A DNA stretch of 64,000 nt from Pandoraea pnomenusa (GCF_000767615.3 NZ_CP009553.3:5084001-5148000); one strand, 5' to 3'; counted from the stretch's first letter, positions 20,387 to 31,347 are shown. Made by a program: numbers and translations. The notes: generated from the letters alone by a model not told the origin.

Positions 20387-20405
20387 GGTGACGAACGGCG
20401 TCACC
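20387..20405. promoter_or_regulatory. Perfect 7-base dyad (possible operator) upstream of ABC transporter
   Basis: GGTGACG-AACGG-CGTCACC lies within the 372-base spacer between ureD and the substrate-binding protein gene. The symmetry suggests an operator or a short hairpin; no T-tract follows. I see no clear sigma-70 promoter or gene elsewhere in the spacer. Confidence 0.4.
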
Positions 20406-20650
20406 CATTGCGCGCCCGCCGGATTTCGCACCAACTCGGCGCACGCTCGCGCCCCCCCCACGGCCAGACTGGCCGCCTCGCGGCCCCATTTCCCCGCCGG
20501 GTCGCGCCCGAAACCGAGGCGCGGCGGTGTTCCGCTCGCCCGGGCATGATTCCTGCTACGTCACTGTATCGACCGGTCAGACCAGATGCGCCGGCCGCCG
20601 GAACACTCCCGTTGCCGGAACGCTTGCCCCCTGAATCCGAGGTTGCCGAT

Positions 20651-21514
20651 ATGCTGCCGTTTTCCCGCACCGCCGTCTCTCATGAAGCCGTTGTCGCCAC
20701 GCTCGGCGCGCGCACCCGCGCACGCCGCGCCTTCACCACCTTGATGCTCGCCGTGAGCGCGCTGGCTGCCGTTTCCACCCTGGCGCCGCGCACCGCGCAC
20801 GCCGACGGGCTGGACGACATCGCGAAGCGCGGCACCCTGCGCGTGGCCGTGCCGCAGGACTTCCCGCCGTTCGGCGCCATCGGCCCCGACATGAAGCCGG
20901 TCGGCTACGACATCGACACAGCCGCACTGCTGGCCAAGGGCATGGGCGTAAAGCTCGAGCTGGTACCTGTCACGAGCGCCAACCGGATTCCCCACCTCAC
21001 GACGAACAAGGCCGACCTCGTGATTTCCAGCCTCGGCAAGAATGCCGAGCGCGAGAAGGTGATCGATTTCTCGGAAGCCTACGCGCCGTTCTACAACGGC
21101 GTATTCGGGCCGAAGGACCTCGCCGTGTCGAAGCCCGCCGATCTCTCGGGCAAGACCATCGGCGTGACGCGCGGCGCGGTCGAGGATCTCGAACTCTCGA
21201 AGGTCGCGCCGCCCGACGTCACGATCAAACGCTTCGAAGACAACAACGGCACCATCTCCGCCTTCCTCTCGGGCCAGGTGCAGTTGGTCGCCACCGGCAA
21301 TGTGGTGGCGGCGGCGATCGTTGCCAAGCATCCGCCCAAGCTGCCGGAGCCGAAGTTCCTCATCAAGAACTCGCCCTGCTTCGTGGGACTGAACAAGAAC
21401 GAGCCGCGCCTGCTCGCGAAGGTCAACGCCATTCTCACCGCGTCGAAGAAGGACGGCTCGCTCGGCAAGATCTCGCAGAAGTGGCTCGGCATGCCGCTGC
21501 CCGCCGATCTCTGA
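20651..21514 (+). CDS. Polar amino acid-type ABC transporter substrate-binding protein
   Basis: Periplasmic binding protein (family 3, SBP_bac_3), 287 residues. A long basic N-region and hydrophobic core form a signal peptide ending near AHADG. The mature part begins LDDIAKRGTLRVAVPQDFPPFG and includes GYDIDTAALLAKGMGV, KADLVISSLGKNAEREKVIDFSEAY and a C-terminal KWLGMPLP. A GAGG lies about nine bases before the ATG. Ligand is unknown; family members bind glutamine, glutamate, cystine or similar. It heads a four-gene transporter set inserted between ureD and ureA. Confidence 0.9.
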   Translation: MLPFSRTAVSHEAVVATLGARTRARRAFTTLMLAVSALAAVSTLAPRTAHADGLDDIAKRGTLRVAVPQDFPPFGAIGPDMKPVGYDIDTAALLAKGMGVKLELVPVTSANRIPHLTTNKADLVISSLGKNAEREKVIDFSEAYAPFYNGVFGPKDLAVSKPADLSGKTIGVTRGAVEDLELSKVAPPDVTIKRFEDNNGTISAFLSGQVQLVATGNVVAAAIVAKHPPKLPEPKFLIKNSPCFVGLNKNEPRLLAKVNAILTASKKDGSLGKISQKWLGMPLPADL

Positions 21515-21554
21515 TCGCAGTACGACGCGTCTCGCGACAGGTCTCCGGTTCCCC

Positions 21555-22235
21555 ATGCATTACGTTCTCGACTTTGCCGATCTGCGGCAATACCTGATGC
21601 TGTTCGTGCGCGGCGCCGCGCTCACGATGGCGCTCACGGCCGTTTCCACGGTCGTGGGCGTGATCATCGGCGCCCTGTGCGCCGTCGCCCGCGAGACGGG
21701 CACGGTGTGGCTCAGGGCGATCGCGGGGCTGTACGTCGAACTCATCCGCAACACGCCGTTCATCGTTCAGCTGTTCTTCATCTTCTTCGGCCTGCCGAGT
21801 CTCGGTATTCACATCGACGAGACCACGGCCGCGATCCTCGCCATGAGCGTGAACCTCGGGGCCTATGCCACCGAAATCATCCGCGCGGGCATGCGTGCCG
21901 TGCCGCGCGGTCTTTCCGAAGCCGGTCTGTCGCTCGCGATGACGCGGGGACAGATCCTGCGTCACGTGATCCTGCCGCAGGCGTTCGCGAAGGTGTTTCC
22001 CGCGCTCGCCAGCCAGATCGTCATCGTGATGCTCGGGTCCGCCGTCGTCTCGCAGATCTCGGTCCCCGACCTCTCCTACGCCGCCAACTTCGTGCAGTCG
22101 CGCACCTTCCGCGCGTTCGAGAGCTACCTGATCGTCACCGCGCTCTATCTCGTGCTGGCCATCGTGCTGCGTCGGGTGCTCATGCGCTGCGCGCGTCGCT
22201 TGTTCCGAGGCACGACCCAGGGAGGCGCACGATGA
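21555..22235 (+). CDS. Amino acid ABC transporter permease (HisM/GlnP type)
   Basis: Inner-membrane permease of 226 residues with about five helices. The family motif YVELIRNTPFIVQLFFIFFG and the EAA coupling loop SEAGLSLAMTRGQILRHVILPQA identify the polar amino acid (HAAT) class. Its TGA overlaps the start of the second permease (ATGA), indicating that the two form a heterodimeric channel. It lies 40 bases after the binding-protein gene. Confidence 0.92.
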   Translation: MHYVLDFADLRQYLMLFVRGAALTMALTAVSTVVGVIIGALCAVARETGTVWLRAIAGLYVELIRNTPFIVQLFFIFFGLPSLGIHIDETTAAILAMSVNLGAYATEIIRAGMRAVPRGLSEAGLSLAMTRGQILRHVILPQAFAKVFPALASQIVIVMLGSAVVSQISVPDLSYAANFVQSRTFRAFESYLIVTALYLVLAIVLRRVLMRCARRLFRGTTQGGAR

Positions 22236-22882
22236 TCGAGTTCTCGATCTGGGACATGCTGCGCGGCTTGCTGCTTGCCGCGCGCTGGACGCTCGCACTC
22301 TCGGCCATCGCCTTCGTGTGCGGAGGACTGGTCGCACTGGCACTGCTGGTGGTGCGCGTGGGACGCGTCTCGTGGGCCGCGCGCGCCGTGGCGCTGTACA
22401 TCGAGGTGTTCCAGGGCACGCCACTGCTCATGCAGCTGTTCCTGGTGTTCTTCGGCCTGCCGCTGCTCGGCCTGAACGTCTCGCCGTGGGTCGCCGCCGC
22501 GGTCTGCCTCACGCTCTACACGAGCGCCTATCTCACGGAAATCTGGCGCGGCTGCGTCGACGCCGTGCCGCACGGCCAGTGGGAGGCATCGTCGAGCCTG
22601 GCCATGCGATACGGCGAGCAGTTGCGTCACGTGATTCTGCCGCAGGCGCTGCGCATCGCCATCGCGCCGACGGTCGGGTTCTCGGTGCAGGTCGTCAAGA
22701 GCACCGCGCTCGCGTCGATCATCGGCTTCGACGAACTCACCAAGACGGGCACCATGCTCACCAACGCGACGTTCCAGCCGTTCACCGTGTACGGCCTCGT
22801 CGCCATGTTCTACTTCGCCGCCTGCTATCCGTTGTCGCTGTGGGCGCGTCATCTCGAAAGGAAACTCCATGTCGCTCATTGA
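22232..22882 (+). CDS. Amino acid ABC transporter permease (HisQ/GlnP type)
   Basis: Second HAAT permease, 216 residues. YIEVFQGTPLLMQLFLVFFG and the EAA loop WEASSSLAMRYGEQLRHVILPQA parallel the first permease. GGGAGG upstream serves as ribosome site. The last 14 bases overlap the ATP-binding protein gene, so the set is tightly coupled. Confidence 0.92.
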   Translation: MIEFSIWDMLRGLLLAARWTLALSAIAFVCGGLVALALLVVRVGRVSWAARAVALYIEVFQGTPLLMQLFLVFFGLPLLGLNVSPWVAAAVCLTLYTSAYLTEIWRGCVDAVPHGQWEASSSLAMRYGEQLRHVILPQALRIAIAPTVGFSVQVVKSTALASIIGFDELTKTGTMLTNATFQPFTVYGLVAMFYFAACYPLSLWARHLERKLHVAH

Positions 22883-23591
22883 AGTCAGGGGCATGCAAAA
22901 GCGCTTCGGCGAGACCCCCGTGCTCAAGGGGATCGACATGGACGTCGAGCGCGGCCAGGTCGTCTCGATCATCGGCAAGAGCGGCTCGGGCAAGAGCACG
23001 CTGCTGCGCACCCTCAACGGCCTGGAGCGATTCGATGCGGGAAGCGTCGCCGTGGACGGCGTGCACGTCGGCGCGCGCGACACCGACCTGCGCGCGCTGC
23101 GCCTGAAGGTCGGCATGGTGTTCCAGCAGTACAACCTCTTTCCCCACCTCTCGGCCGGAGAGAACGTCATGCTCGCGCAGAAGGTCGTGAAGAAGACCGC
23201 CGGAGCCGAGGCGCGCGAGATCGCCCGCGCCATGCTTGCCAAGGTGGGCCTGGCCGACAAGTTCGACAGCTATCCGTCGCAATTGTCGGGCGGGCAGCAG
23301 CAGCGCGTGGCCATTGCCCGCTCGCTGGCCATGCGCCCATCGGTGCTGCTTTGCGACGAAATCACCTCGGCGCTCGATCCTGAGTTGGTCGCCGAAGTGC
23401 TCAAGGTGCTTGAAGACCTCGCCACCGAAGGCATGACGCTGATTCTGGTGACACACGAAATGCGGTTCGCCCGCCATGTTTCGGATCGCGTGGTGTTCAT
23501 GCACCAGGGCAAGATCTGGGAGTCCGGCGCGCCCGAGACGCTTTTCACGCAGCCGGCCACGCCCGAGCTACAGCGGTTCATCTGCCAATGA
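22869..23591 (+). CDS. Amino acid ABC transporter ATP-binding protein (GlnQ type)
   Basis: ATPase of 240 residues with Walker A GKSGSGKST near residue 36, Q-loop MVFQQYNLFPH, signature LSGGQQQRVAIARSL, Walker B VLLCDEITSALDPELV and the switch His VTHEMRFAR. It is a standard GlnQ/ArtP-like member. It completes the transporter between ureD and ureA; the next gene, ureA, begins 167 bases later, so it may have its own promoter or be read through. Confidence 0.94.
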   Translation: MSLIEVRGMQKRFGETPVLKGIDMDVERGQVVSIIGKSGSGKSTLLRTLNGLERFDAGSVAVDGVHVGARDTDLRALRLKVGMVFQQYNLFPHLSAGENVMLAQKVVKKTAGAEAREIARAMLAKVGLADKFDSYPSQLSGGQQQRVAIARSLAMRPSVLLCDEITSALDPELVAEVLKVLEDLATEGMTLILVTHEMRFARHVSDRVVFMHQGKIWESGAPETLFTQPATPELQRFICQ

Positions 23592-23758
23592 CGACGCCGC
23601 GCGGCATGGCACGCACCGCCCCACCGCCCTTGTCCGGCACGGTTTTGGTGCGCGAACCGCGCGTGCGCGATCGATATGGCGCGCCGCCCGACTCGTGCTT
23701 ATGATGAGCGGCAGCTGCGTTGCTCCCATGACCCTTTCGCATTGAATTTCACGTCAAG

Positions 23759-24061
23759 ATGAAGCTCACCCCACGAGAAAAAGACAAGTTGCTGATCTTC
23801 ACCGCCGCGCTGCTCGCGGAGCGTCGACGCGCACGCGGCCTGAAGCTGAACTATCCGGAAGCCGTGGCCTTCATCAGCGCCGCGCTCATGGAAGCCGCCC
23901 GCGACGGGCGCACCGTCGCCGACCTGATGCACTACGGCACCACGCTGCTCACCCGCGACGACGTGATGGACGGCGTGCCCGAAATGATCCCGGACATCCA
24001 GGTCGAGGCCACGTTTCCCGACGGGACCAAGCTTGTCACCGTGCATCACCCGATTCCCTGA
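23759..24061 (+). CDS. ureA: Urease gamma subunit UreA
   Basis: Smallest structural subunit of the nickel urease trimer (100 residues, exactly the usual size). It starts [23 protein letters not shown] and has the conserved [17 protein letters not shown] and [14 protein letters not shown]-terminus. The ribosome site before 23759 is weak. It forms the (UreABC)3 complex with UreB and UreC encoded just downstream, with ureJ lying between ureA and ureB. Confidence 0.97.
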   Translation: MKLTPREKDKLLIFTAALLAERRRARGLKLNYPEAVAFISAALMEAARDGRTVADLMHYGTTLLTRDDVMDGVPEMIPDIQVEATFPDGTKLVTVHHPIP

Positions 24062-24222
24062 AGCCCATCGGCGCGCGAACCGGCGCCGTCGGTTCGCATG
24101 CGCCGACCACGCCCGGCCATTCGAGGCGCTCGCACGCGACGCGCATAACCGCACCCGATAAGGCCGGACAACATCCGATAACCGACGCCGTGTCGTCAAC
24201 CACTCTCTCGAAAGGACGTCTC

Positions 24223-24873
24223 ATGTCACTGGTCCGCCCCCCGCTCGTCATCGCCGACTCCGGCACCTTCGCCGTCTCGCGCCAACGCCTCGCGCGTGGT
24301 CTCGCCGGCCTGGCCCTGCTCGCCGCGTCGGGCGCCGCACTCGCGCACCCGGGTCATCCCGGCCACGACGCGGCGACCAGTTTCGCGGCGGGCTTCCTGC
24401 ACCCGCTCACCGGTGCCGATCACCTTTGCGCGATGATCGTCGTGGGCTTGTGGAGCTCGCTCACCGCCCGACGCGTCTGGCTCGCCCCGCTCGCCTTCGT
24501 GGCGATGCTGGCCGCAGGCGGCCTGCTCGGCATGTCGCACGCGCTGGCGCTGCCCGGGGTGGAGCCGATGATCGCCGTCTCGCTGCTGGTGCTCGGCCTG
24601 CTGCTCGCCACGCGCGCACAGTTGCCCGGCTGGGCGGGCGCGGCCATCGTGGGCGCGTTCGCGATCTTCCATGGCTTCGCGCACGGCGTCGAGTTGCCGG
24701 CGCAGGCCAGCGCCATGCATTACCTCGCCGGCTTCGTGCTGGCCACCGGCGTGCTGCACAGTGTGGGCATCGCTGCCGGCGTAGCGCTGCGTCGTCGCTC
24801 GGCATGGCTGCCGCGCGTGCTGGGCGCGGGCGTGCTGGCCTACGGCGCGACGCTGCTCGCGGCCGTGGCCTGA
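24223..24873 (+). CDS. ureJ: HupE/UreJ family putative nickel transporter
   Basis: Small inner-membrane protein of 216 residues with a cleavable signal ending at ALAHP and six to seven helices. The mature N-terminus has the HPGHPGHD metal-binding-like run. The HupE/UreJ signature [16 protein letters not shown] and [11 protein letters not shown] follow. Such proteins are thought to supply Ni2+ to urease or hydrogenase. Its position between ureA and ureB, as remembered for related Burkholderiaceae, supports the UreJ name. AAAGGA upstream of 24223 decides this start over an ATG 33 bases earlier. Confidence 0.9.
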   Translation: MSLVRPPLVIADSGTFAVSRQRLARGLAGLALLAASGAALAHPGHPGHDAATSFAAGFLHPLTGADHLCAMIVVGLWSSLTARRVWLAPLAFVAMLAAGGLLGMSHALALPGVEPMIAVSLLVLGLLLATRAQLPGWAGAAIVGAFAIFHGFAHGVELPAQASAMHYLAGFVLATGVLHSVGIAAGVALRRRSAWLPRVLGAGVLAYGATLLAAVA

Positions 24874-24914
24874 TGTCGCGGACATCGGCTCTCGCCATCA
24901 TCTCGGAGACTCAC

Positions 24915-25216
24915 ATGATTCCCGGAGAACTCTTGCCCGCCGCCGGCGAGATCACGTTGAACGCGGACCGCCCGACGATCCGCGTCACCGTGGCCAACAC
25001 CGGCGACCGGCCGGTCCAGATCGGCTCGCATTTCCATTTCTACGAGGTCAACGACGCGTTGCAGTTCGACCGTGAGTCCACGCGCGGCTTTCGCCTGAAC
25101 ATCGCGGCCGGCACCGCGGTGCGCTTCGAACCCGGCCAGCAGCGGACGGTGGAATTGGTCGCGCTCGCGGGCGAGCGGCGCGTATTTGGTTTCGCAGGTC
25201 GCGTCATGGGGGCGCT

Positions 25217-25220
<4 letters not shown>
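24915..25220 (+). CDS. ureB: Urease beta subunit UreB
   Basis: Structural urease subunit, 101 residues, beginning [16 protein letters not shown] with the conserved [19 protein letters not shown] and GKRL-type segment [26 protein letters not shown] lies seven bases upstream of the ATG. Its TGA overlaps the ureC ATG, the usual arrangement that keeps subunits stoichiometric. Confidence 0.97.
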
Positions 25221-26917
<1,697 letters not shown>

Positions 26918-26924
26918 ACGAACC

Positions 26925-27743
26925 ATGGCGCAAGCTCCCGAATCGCCCTCCTCGCCGGATCCGGCAACGTCGTCCACGGCGCTGCGCCGCGTGGAGAAGT
27001 ACTTTGCCGCCGGGCGCATCGCCGCACCGCTCGCCCGCCGCGCACCGGCCCTCGTGCTGCCGTTCGACGCGCGCAGCAAGAGCCGCTTGCGCGCCACGCT
27101 GGCGACGGGCGAGGACGTTGCACTGTTCCTGCCGCGTGGCACCGTGCTGCGCGGCGGCGACGTGCTCGTGGCCGACGACGGCGGGTTCATCCGCGTGGAA
27201 GCCGCCCCCGAAACGGTGCTGCTCGTGACGGCTGCCACGCCGCTGGCGCTCACGCGCGCGGCGTACCATCTCGGCAACCGGCATACGCCGGTGGAAGTGG
27301 GCGACGGGTATCTCAAGCTCGAACACGACCCGGTGCTGCGCGATATGCTGCTGCGGCTCGGCGTCGACGTCGCCGAGGCGCTGATGCCGTTCGAGCCCGA
27401 AGCGGGCGCCTACGGCGGCGGTCACAAGCACGGGCACGATGCCACCTTCGCCGAGGACTTCGCGCTCGCACAGCGCGTCTTCCACGAGCATCACGGACAC
27501 GATCACGACCACCCGCATGGGCATTCGCACGATCATGGACATTCGCACGGCTCGGCATGCCAGCACGATCACGCGCATCGCCCCGGCTGCGCGCACACGG
27601 AAGACGCCTCGCATGCTCACGCGCATGTGCACGGTGCCGCATGCGGGCACGATCATTCCCACATGCCGCCGGGCCCGACCGACGAACCGGCTTCCCAAGT
27701 GAGTCTCTCCGATGACGGCAAGTCTCCCCAGTCCACTCACTGA
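26925..27743 (+). CDS. ureE: Urease accessory protein UreE with long His-rich tail
   Basis: Nickel metallochaperone delivering Ni2+ to the UreDFG-urease complex. Of 272 residues, about 30-165 form the UreE core (peptide-binding domain, then [34 protein letters not shown] with the conserved interface His). The last 110 residues contain more than 25 histidines with interspersed Asp and several Cys (for example [20 protein letters not shown]). This is far longer than minimal UreE tails and suggests nickel storage as well as delivery. The 3' end overlaps ureF by 32 bases. Confidence 0.95.
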   Translation: MAQAPESPSSPDPATSSTALRRVEKYFAAGRIAAPLARRAPALVLPFDARSKSRLRATLATGEDVALFLPRGTVLRGGDVLVADDGGFIRVEAAPETVLLVTAATPLALTRAAYHLGNRHTPVEVGDGYLKLEHDPVLRDMLLRLGVDVAEALMPFEPEAGAYGGGHKHGHDATFAEDFALAQRVFHEHHGHDHDHPHGHSHDHGHSHGSACQHDHAHRPGCAHTEDASHAHAHVHGAACGHDHSHMPPGPTDEPASQVSLSDDGKSPQSTH

Positions 27744-28437
27744 GCCCGTCGCCGACGCGTCGCTCCAGTCGCTTGCCGCGCTGTTGCACCTTGCGTCGCC
27801 GGCACTGCCGATCGGGGCGTTCAGCTATTCGCAAGGCCTGGAAGCCGCCGTCGAACATGGCATCGTTCACGACGCTGCCAGCGCCGGGCGCTGGATCGCC
27901 AGTCAGCTCGATGGCGTATTCGCCACGGGCGAACTGGCGCTGCTCGCGCGGCAGTGGCGTCACTGGCAGACGGACGACGACGCGGCGCTCATTCGCGTGA
28001 ACGACTGGCTGCTGGCCACGCGCGAAGCGGCCGAGCTGCGCGCGGAGACCGAGCAGATGGGCTGGTCGCTCACGCAATTGATCGTCTCGCTCGAATGGGG
28101 CACCCCCACGCAGCGCGATCGTCTTTCGGCGCTGCGTCCGATCGCCCTCCCGACGGCATTTTCGCTTGCCGCGCTGGCGCACGGCGCCACGCTCGCCGAC
28201 ACGCTGGTCGCCTACGCCTTCAGTTGGCTGGAGAATCAGGTGGCCGGCGCACTCAAGGCCGTACCGCTCGGACAACTCGCCGCACAGCGCGTGATCGTGG
28301 CGTTGCGGCCCCGCATCGTGGCGGCCGCGCGTCGGGCCATGGCATTGCCGGATGATCGAATCAACACGTTCTCCCCCGCGCTCGCGATTCTCGCTTCGCG
28401 CCATGAAACACAGTACTCGCGGCTGTTCCGCTCATGA
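27712..28437 (+). CDS. ureF: Urease accessory protein UreF
   Basis: All-helical accessory protein of 241 residues acting with UreD and as activator of the UreG GTPase. It has the UreF motifs [22 protein letters not shown], the [16 protein letters not shown] helix and [12 protein letters not shown]. The chosen ATG lies inside the ureE reading frame; a start further downstream would remove conserved sequence. A 187-base spacer containing tandem repeats separates it from ureG. Confidence 0.95.
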   Translation: MTASLPSPLTEPVADASLQSLAALLHLASPALPIGAFSYSQGLEAAVEHGIVHDAASAGRWIASQLDGVFATGELALLARQWRHWQTDDDAALIRVNDWLLATREAAELRAETEQMGWSLTQLIVSLEWGTPTQRDRLSALRPIALPTAFSLAALAHGATLADTLVAYAFSWLENQVAGALKAVPLGQLAAQRVIVALRPRIVAAARRAMALPDDRINTFSPALAILASRHETQYSRLFRS

Positions 28438-28527
28438 GACGCGAGCGCGGCATCGGGATCGCAGCGGGCGCGACCGTGTCCCCGTGCATCGCGCGTTCTC
28501 GCGCGAATGCGTTCCACGGCATCACAT

Positions 28528-28571
28528 GATTGACTCGCGACTGACTCGCAATTGATTCGCTATTGACCAGC
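28528..28571 (+). repeat. Four tandem 11-base repeats upstream of ureG
   Basis: Consecutive units GATTGACTCGC, GACTGACTCGC, AATTGATTCGC and the weaker TATTGACCAGC occupy the ureF-ureG spacer, 54 bases before the ureG start. The 11-base period places each copy on nearly the same DNA face. The role is unknown; protein-binding array, RNA element or slipped-strand duplication are possible. Confidence 0.7.
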
Positions 28572-28624
28572 ACCTGGCCGTTTTTCACGAATCCGCTACT
28601 TTCACCGCCACCACGACATTCGCC

Positions 28625-29263
28625 ATGACGACCACTGCCAACGCCCGTCGTACCAAGAAGAATCCGCCGCTGCGTGTCGGCATCGGAGGCCCCGTCGGCT
28701 CCGGCAAGACCACCCTGACCGAGATGCTCTGCAAAGCCATGCGCGAGCGCTACGATCTCGTCGTGATCACCAACGACATCTATACCAAGGAGGATCAGCG
28801 TCTGCTGACCGTTGCAGGTGCATTGGCACCGGAACGCATTCTTGGCGTGGAGACCGGCGGATGTCCGCACACGGCGATCCGCGAGGACGCCTCGATCAAC
28901 CTCGAAGCCGTCGACCGGATGCTGGACCGCTTCCCCGACGCGGACGTCGTTTTCATCGAGTCCGGCGGCGACAACCTCGCGGCCACCTTCAGCCCGGAGC
29001 TCTCGGATCTCACGATCTATGTGATCGATGTCGCAGGCGGCGAGAAGATCCCGCGCAAGGGCGGCCCCGGCATCACGAAGTCGGATCTGCTCGTCATCAA
29101 CAAGACCGATCTCGCCCCGTACGTCGGCGCCTCGCTCGACATCATGCGCTCGGACACGCAGAAAATGCGCGGCATGCGTCCATTCGTGATGGGAAACATG
29201 AAGGAAGGCAAGGGCCTTCAGGAGATCATCCGCTTCATCGAAGCCCGGGGGATGTTGGCGTAA
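28625..29263 (+). CDS. ureG: Urease accessory GTPase UreG
   Basis: SIMIBI-class GTPase of 212 residues that carries nickel and powers its insertion into urease. The P-loop [13 protein letters not shown] lies near residues 19-31. [11 protein letters not shown], the metal-binding Cys-Pro-His in [29 protein letters not shown] and the [10 protein letters not shown] base-recognition motif follow. It is the last urease gene and is convergent with the TraB/GumN gene. Confidence 0.97.
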   Translation: MTTTANARRTKKNPPLRVGIGGPVGSGKTTLTEMLCKAMRERYDLVVITNDIYTKEDQRLLTVAGALAPERILGVETGGCPHTAIREDASINLEAVDRMLDRFPDADVVFIESGGDNLAATFSPELSDLTIYVIDVAGGEKIPRKGGPGITKSDLLVINKTDLAPYVGASLDIMRSDTQKMRGMRPFVMGNMKEGKGLQEIIRFIEARGMLA

Positions 29264-29276
29264 GTGAGCGTCAGAC

Positions 29277-29299
29277 CCGGCGGTTCGTTCGACCGCCGG
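29277..29299. terminator. Hairpin between convergent ureG and TraB/GumN gene
   Basis: Perfect eight-base stem CCGGCGGT / ACCGCCGG with a TCGTTCG loop, located 14 bases after the ureG stop. No T-tract follows, so it is either a weak or Rho-assisted terminator, or a transcript-end stabilising hairpin, usable in both directions. Confidence 0.5.
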
Positions 29300-29320
29300 C
29301 TTCGCGGCACCCGGCGCGCG

Positions 29321-30322
29321 CTAGCGCTGCGCCACCGAAAACCCGTGTTCGCGCAGCAGTTGCAACACGCCGTGCGGACCGCCGAGATGCAGCGTGCCGA
29401 CCGCTACGAAGACCGGCTTGCCCGGGTCGGCGAGGAACAGCATGCGCGCCAGAAAGCGCCGGTTGCGCGAATACAGGATGCGCTCGTCGATGGCGTCGGC
29501 CAGGGCCGCGTTGCGCCGCACCTGCGCCGCCTTGCCCTGCGACCAGTCGAAGACCAGTTCCGCGTCGCCCGCCCGCCACAGGCGGTGCAACTCCTCGACC
29601 TGCGCCGTCGCCTTCTTCGGAGTGAGCACCAGCTCCTGTGCCAGCAACTCGTTCTGCTGCGCGGGCGTGAGGCCGGTGAACGCGTCCATCTGTTCCGCCA
29701 GCGACTCGAGGCCGACAATGCGGCCGCGATAGATATTCTCCAACTGGTTCTCGGTACCGTACTCCGTTTGCAGGTCGGCCCCCATCGAATCGAGCGTCTC
29801 GACGAGTAGCGCCGCCAGCCACGGCCGCATGTGACGGATCTCGGCAAGCATTGCCGGATTGCCCTTGAGGCGCGCGCGCAGCTTGCGCCAGAGCGGCGCC
29901 GGAATCAGCCGGGGCAGACACGACCGCGCGCACATGCCGTACTTCTGCACGTCGTCCTGCGACATCGTCAGGTCGTCCGGCGAAAGCTCGAACGCCACCG
30001 TCTTCGATACGCGCAGCGCATCGACCACGACCTTGCGGAACGGATAGTCGTCGGGCTTGCCGACATGCAGGGTACCCATCACGTAGATGGTCATGTCGCC
30101 CTTGCGGGCTTCGTAGAACGGGAGATTGGCGCCCGGCGGCGCCTCGCCCGGCTCCGGGACCACCAGCGGCAGCGTGCGCGGCGCGATCGCGCGGGGCGTG
30201 CCGGTCGACGCCGCATCCAGCGTGACGGCGAGCGCCATCAACAGGCAACCGAGCAGCCAGCCGGTCAATGCAACGCCCCGACGAACGTGCGTCGCGCGTG
30301 GTGGTCCACCCAATCTCGTCAT
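29321..30322 (-). CDS. TraB/GumN family protein (predicted metalloprotease-like)
   Basis: Predicted exported protein of 333 residues with an N-terminal hydrophobic segment (ALTGWLLGCLLMALAVTL). The TraB/GumN domain spans about residues 65-330. It contains the two GTLH motifs that define the family (YVMGTLHVGKPDDYP and VAVGTLHLGGPHGV), the SKTVAFELSPDD acidic stretch and a C-terminal LLREHGFSV. The family is related to Tiki metalloproteases, but catalysis is unproven for most bacterial members. Its ATG overlaps the dppF stop (ATGA), so it is translationally coupled to a dipeptide transporter. A role in peptide handling is inference. Confidence 0.85.
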   Translation of the reverse strand: MTRLGGPPRATHVRRGVALTGWLLGCLLMALAVTLDAASTGTPRAIAPRTLPLVVPEPGEAPPGANLPFYEARKGDMTIYVMGTLHVGKPDDYPFRKVVVDALRVSKTVAFELSPDDLTMSQDDVQKYGMCARSCLPRLIPAPLWRKLRARLKGNPAMLAEIRHMRPWLAALLVETLDSMGADLQTEYGTENQLENIYRGRIVGLESLAEQMDAFTGLTPAQQNELLAQELVLTPKKATAQVEELHRLWRAGDAELVFDWSQGKAAQVRRNAALADAIDERILYSRNRRFLARMLFLADPGKPVFVAVGTLHLGGPHGVLQLLREHGFSVAQR

Positions 30323-31347
30323 CCCTCAATGTCTTCGACCCGATGGCACGCCACCAGACGTCCTTCGAGCTTGCGCAGTTGCGGCACTTCTTCGCGGCAG
30401 TGGTCGACTGCGTACGGGCAGCGCGGCGCGAACGCACACCCGGGCGGCGGTCGCAAGGGCGACGGCAACTCGCCGATCAACGGGATCTTGACCCGCCGCT
30501 CGGCCGCCTTGATCGCCGGCGTGGCCGACATCAGCGCCTTGGTGTACGGATGCAGCGGCTTGCCGAACACGGCGGCCTTGGGACCGTGTTCGACCGCGCG
30601 GCCGAGGTACATCACCATGACATCGTCGGCCACATGCTCGACCACCGCGAGATTATGCGACACGAATACGTAACTCGTCGCGTATCGGTCCTGCAAATCC
30701 ATGAAAAGATTCAGGATCTGTGCCTGAATTGAGACATCCAGGGCCGAAACGGGCTCGTCGGCGACCACGATGGCCGGCGACAGGATCATCGCCCGCGCGA
30801 TCGCCACCCGCTGCCGCTGCCCACCCGAGAACATGTGCGGATACCGCGCCACATGTTCCGGGCGCAAGCCAACCGTGCGCATCATCTCGGCAATCTTCTC
30901 CCCGCGCTCCGCGCGGCCGAGCGACGTGTTGATGGCCAGCGGCTCGTCGAGCGCCTGCCCCACCGTCTTGCGCGGGTTGAGCGACGCGTACGGGTTCTGG
31001 AACACCATCTGCACCCGCGTGCGCAGCGGCGCCACTTCGCCAGCCGATGCGGACGTGGTCTCGGTCGCGTCGACGACGAGTCTGCCCGACGTGGGCGGTT
31101 CGATCAACGTCAAGACCCTGGCCAGCGTCGATTTGCCGCACCCGGACTCGCCGACCACCGCCAGCGTGCGCCCCGCCGCGAGCTCGAACGACACGCCATT
31201 GAGCGCCCTGAGCGTCGCCTGCCCGCGCAGCAACCCGCGGTTCACGGTATAGAAGCGCGTCAGGTCGTGCGCGGACAGCACGACACGCCCCTGCCCGGCC
31301 AGCGCCCGCGGGGTTTCCTGAGGCGTCGCGAAAACGGTTTCACTCAT
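30319..31347 (-). CDS. dppF: Dipeptide ABC transporter ATP-binding protein DppF
   Basis: Peptide-transporter ATPase of 342 residues. It has Walker [11 protein letters not shown]-loop [16 protein letters not shown], signature [15 protein letters not shown], Walker [17 protein letters not shown] and the C-terminal oligopeptide/dipeptide (OPT-type) iron-sulphur-like Cys region ([22 protein letters not shown]). The start at 31347 overlaps the dppD stop; the longer open frame upstream is dppD sequence in another frame. Pairs with DppD. Confidence 0.94.
   Translation of the reverse strand: MSETVFATPQETPRALAGQGRVVLSAHDLTRFYTVNRGLLRGQATLRALNGVSFELAAGRTLAVVGESGCGKSTLARVLTLIEPPTSGRLVVDATETTSASAGEVAPLRTRVQMVFQNPYASLNPRKTVGQALDEPLAINTSLGRAERGEKIAEMMRTVGLRPEHVARYPHMFSGGQRQRVAIARAMILSPAIVVADEPVSALDVSIQAQILNLFMDLQDRYATSYVFVSHNLAVVEHVADDVMVMYLGRAVEHGPKAAVFGKPLHPYTKALMSATPAIKAAERRVKIPLIGELPSPLRPPPGCAFAPRCPYAVDHCREEVPQLRKLEGRLVACHRVEDIEG

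Noticed and set aside
23635..23660. Sigma-54-like sequence upstream of ureA (CCGGCACGGTTTTGGTGC)
   Set aside because: The -24 half is good but the invariant -12 GC is replaced by GT at the required spacing, so I did not call a promoter.
28528..28571. CRISPR array
   Set aside because: The repeats are only 11 bases, directly adjacent and without spacers; no cas genes are present.
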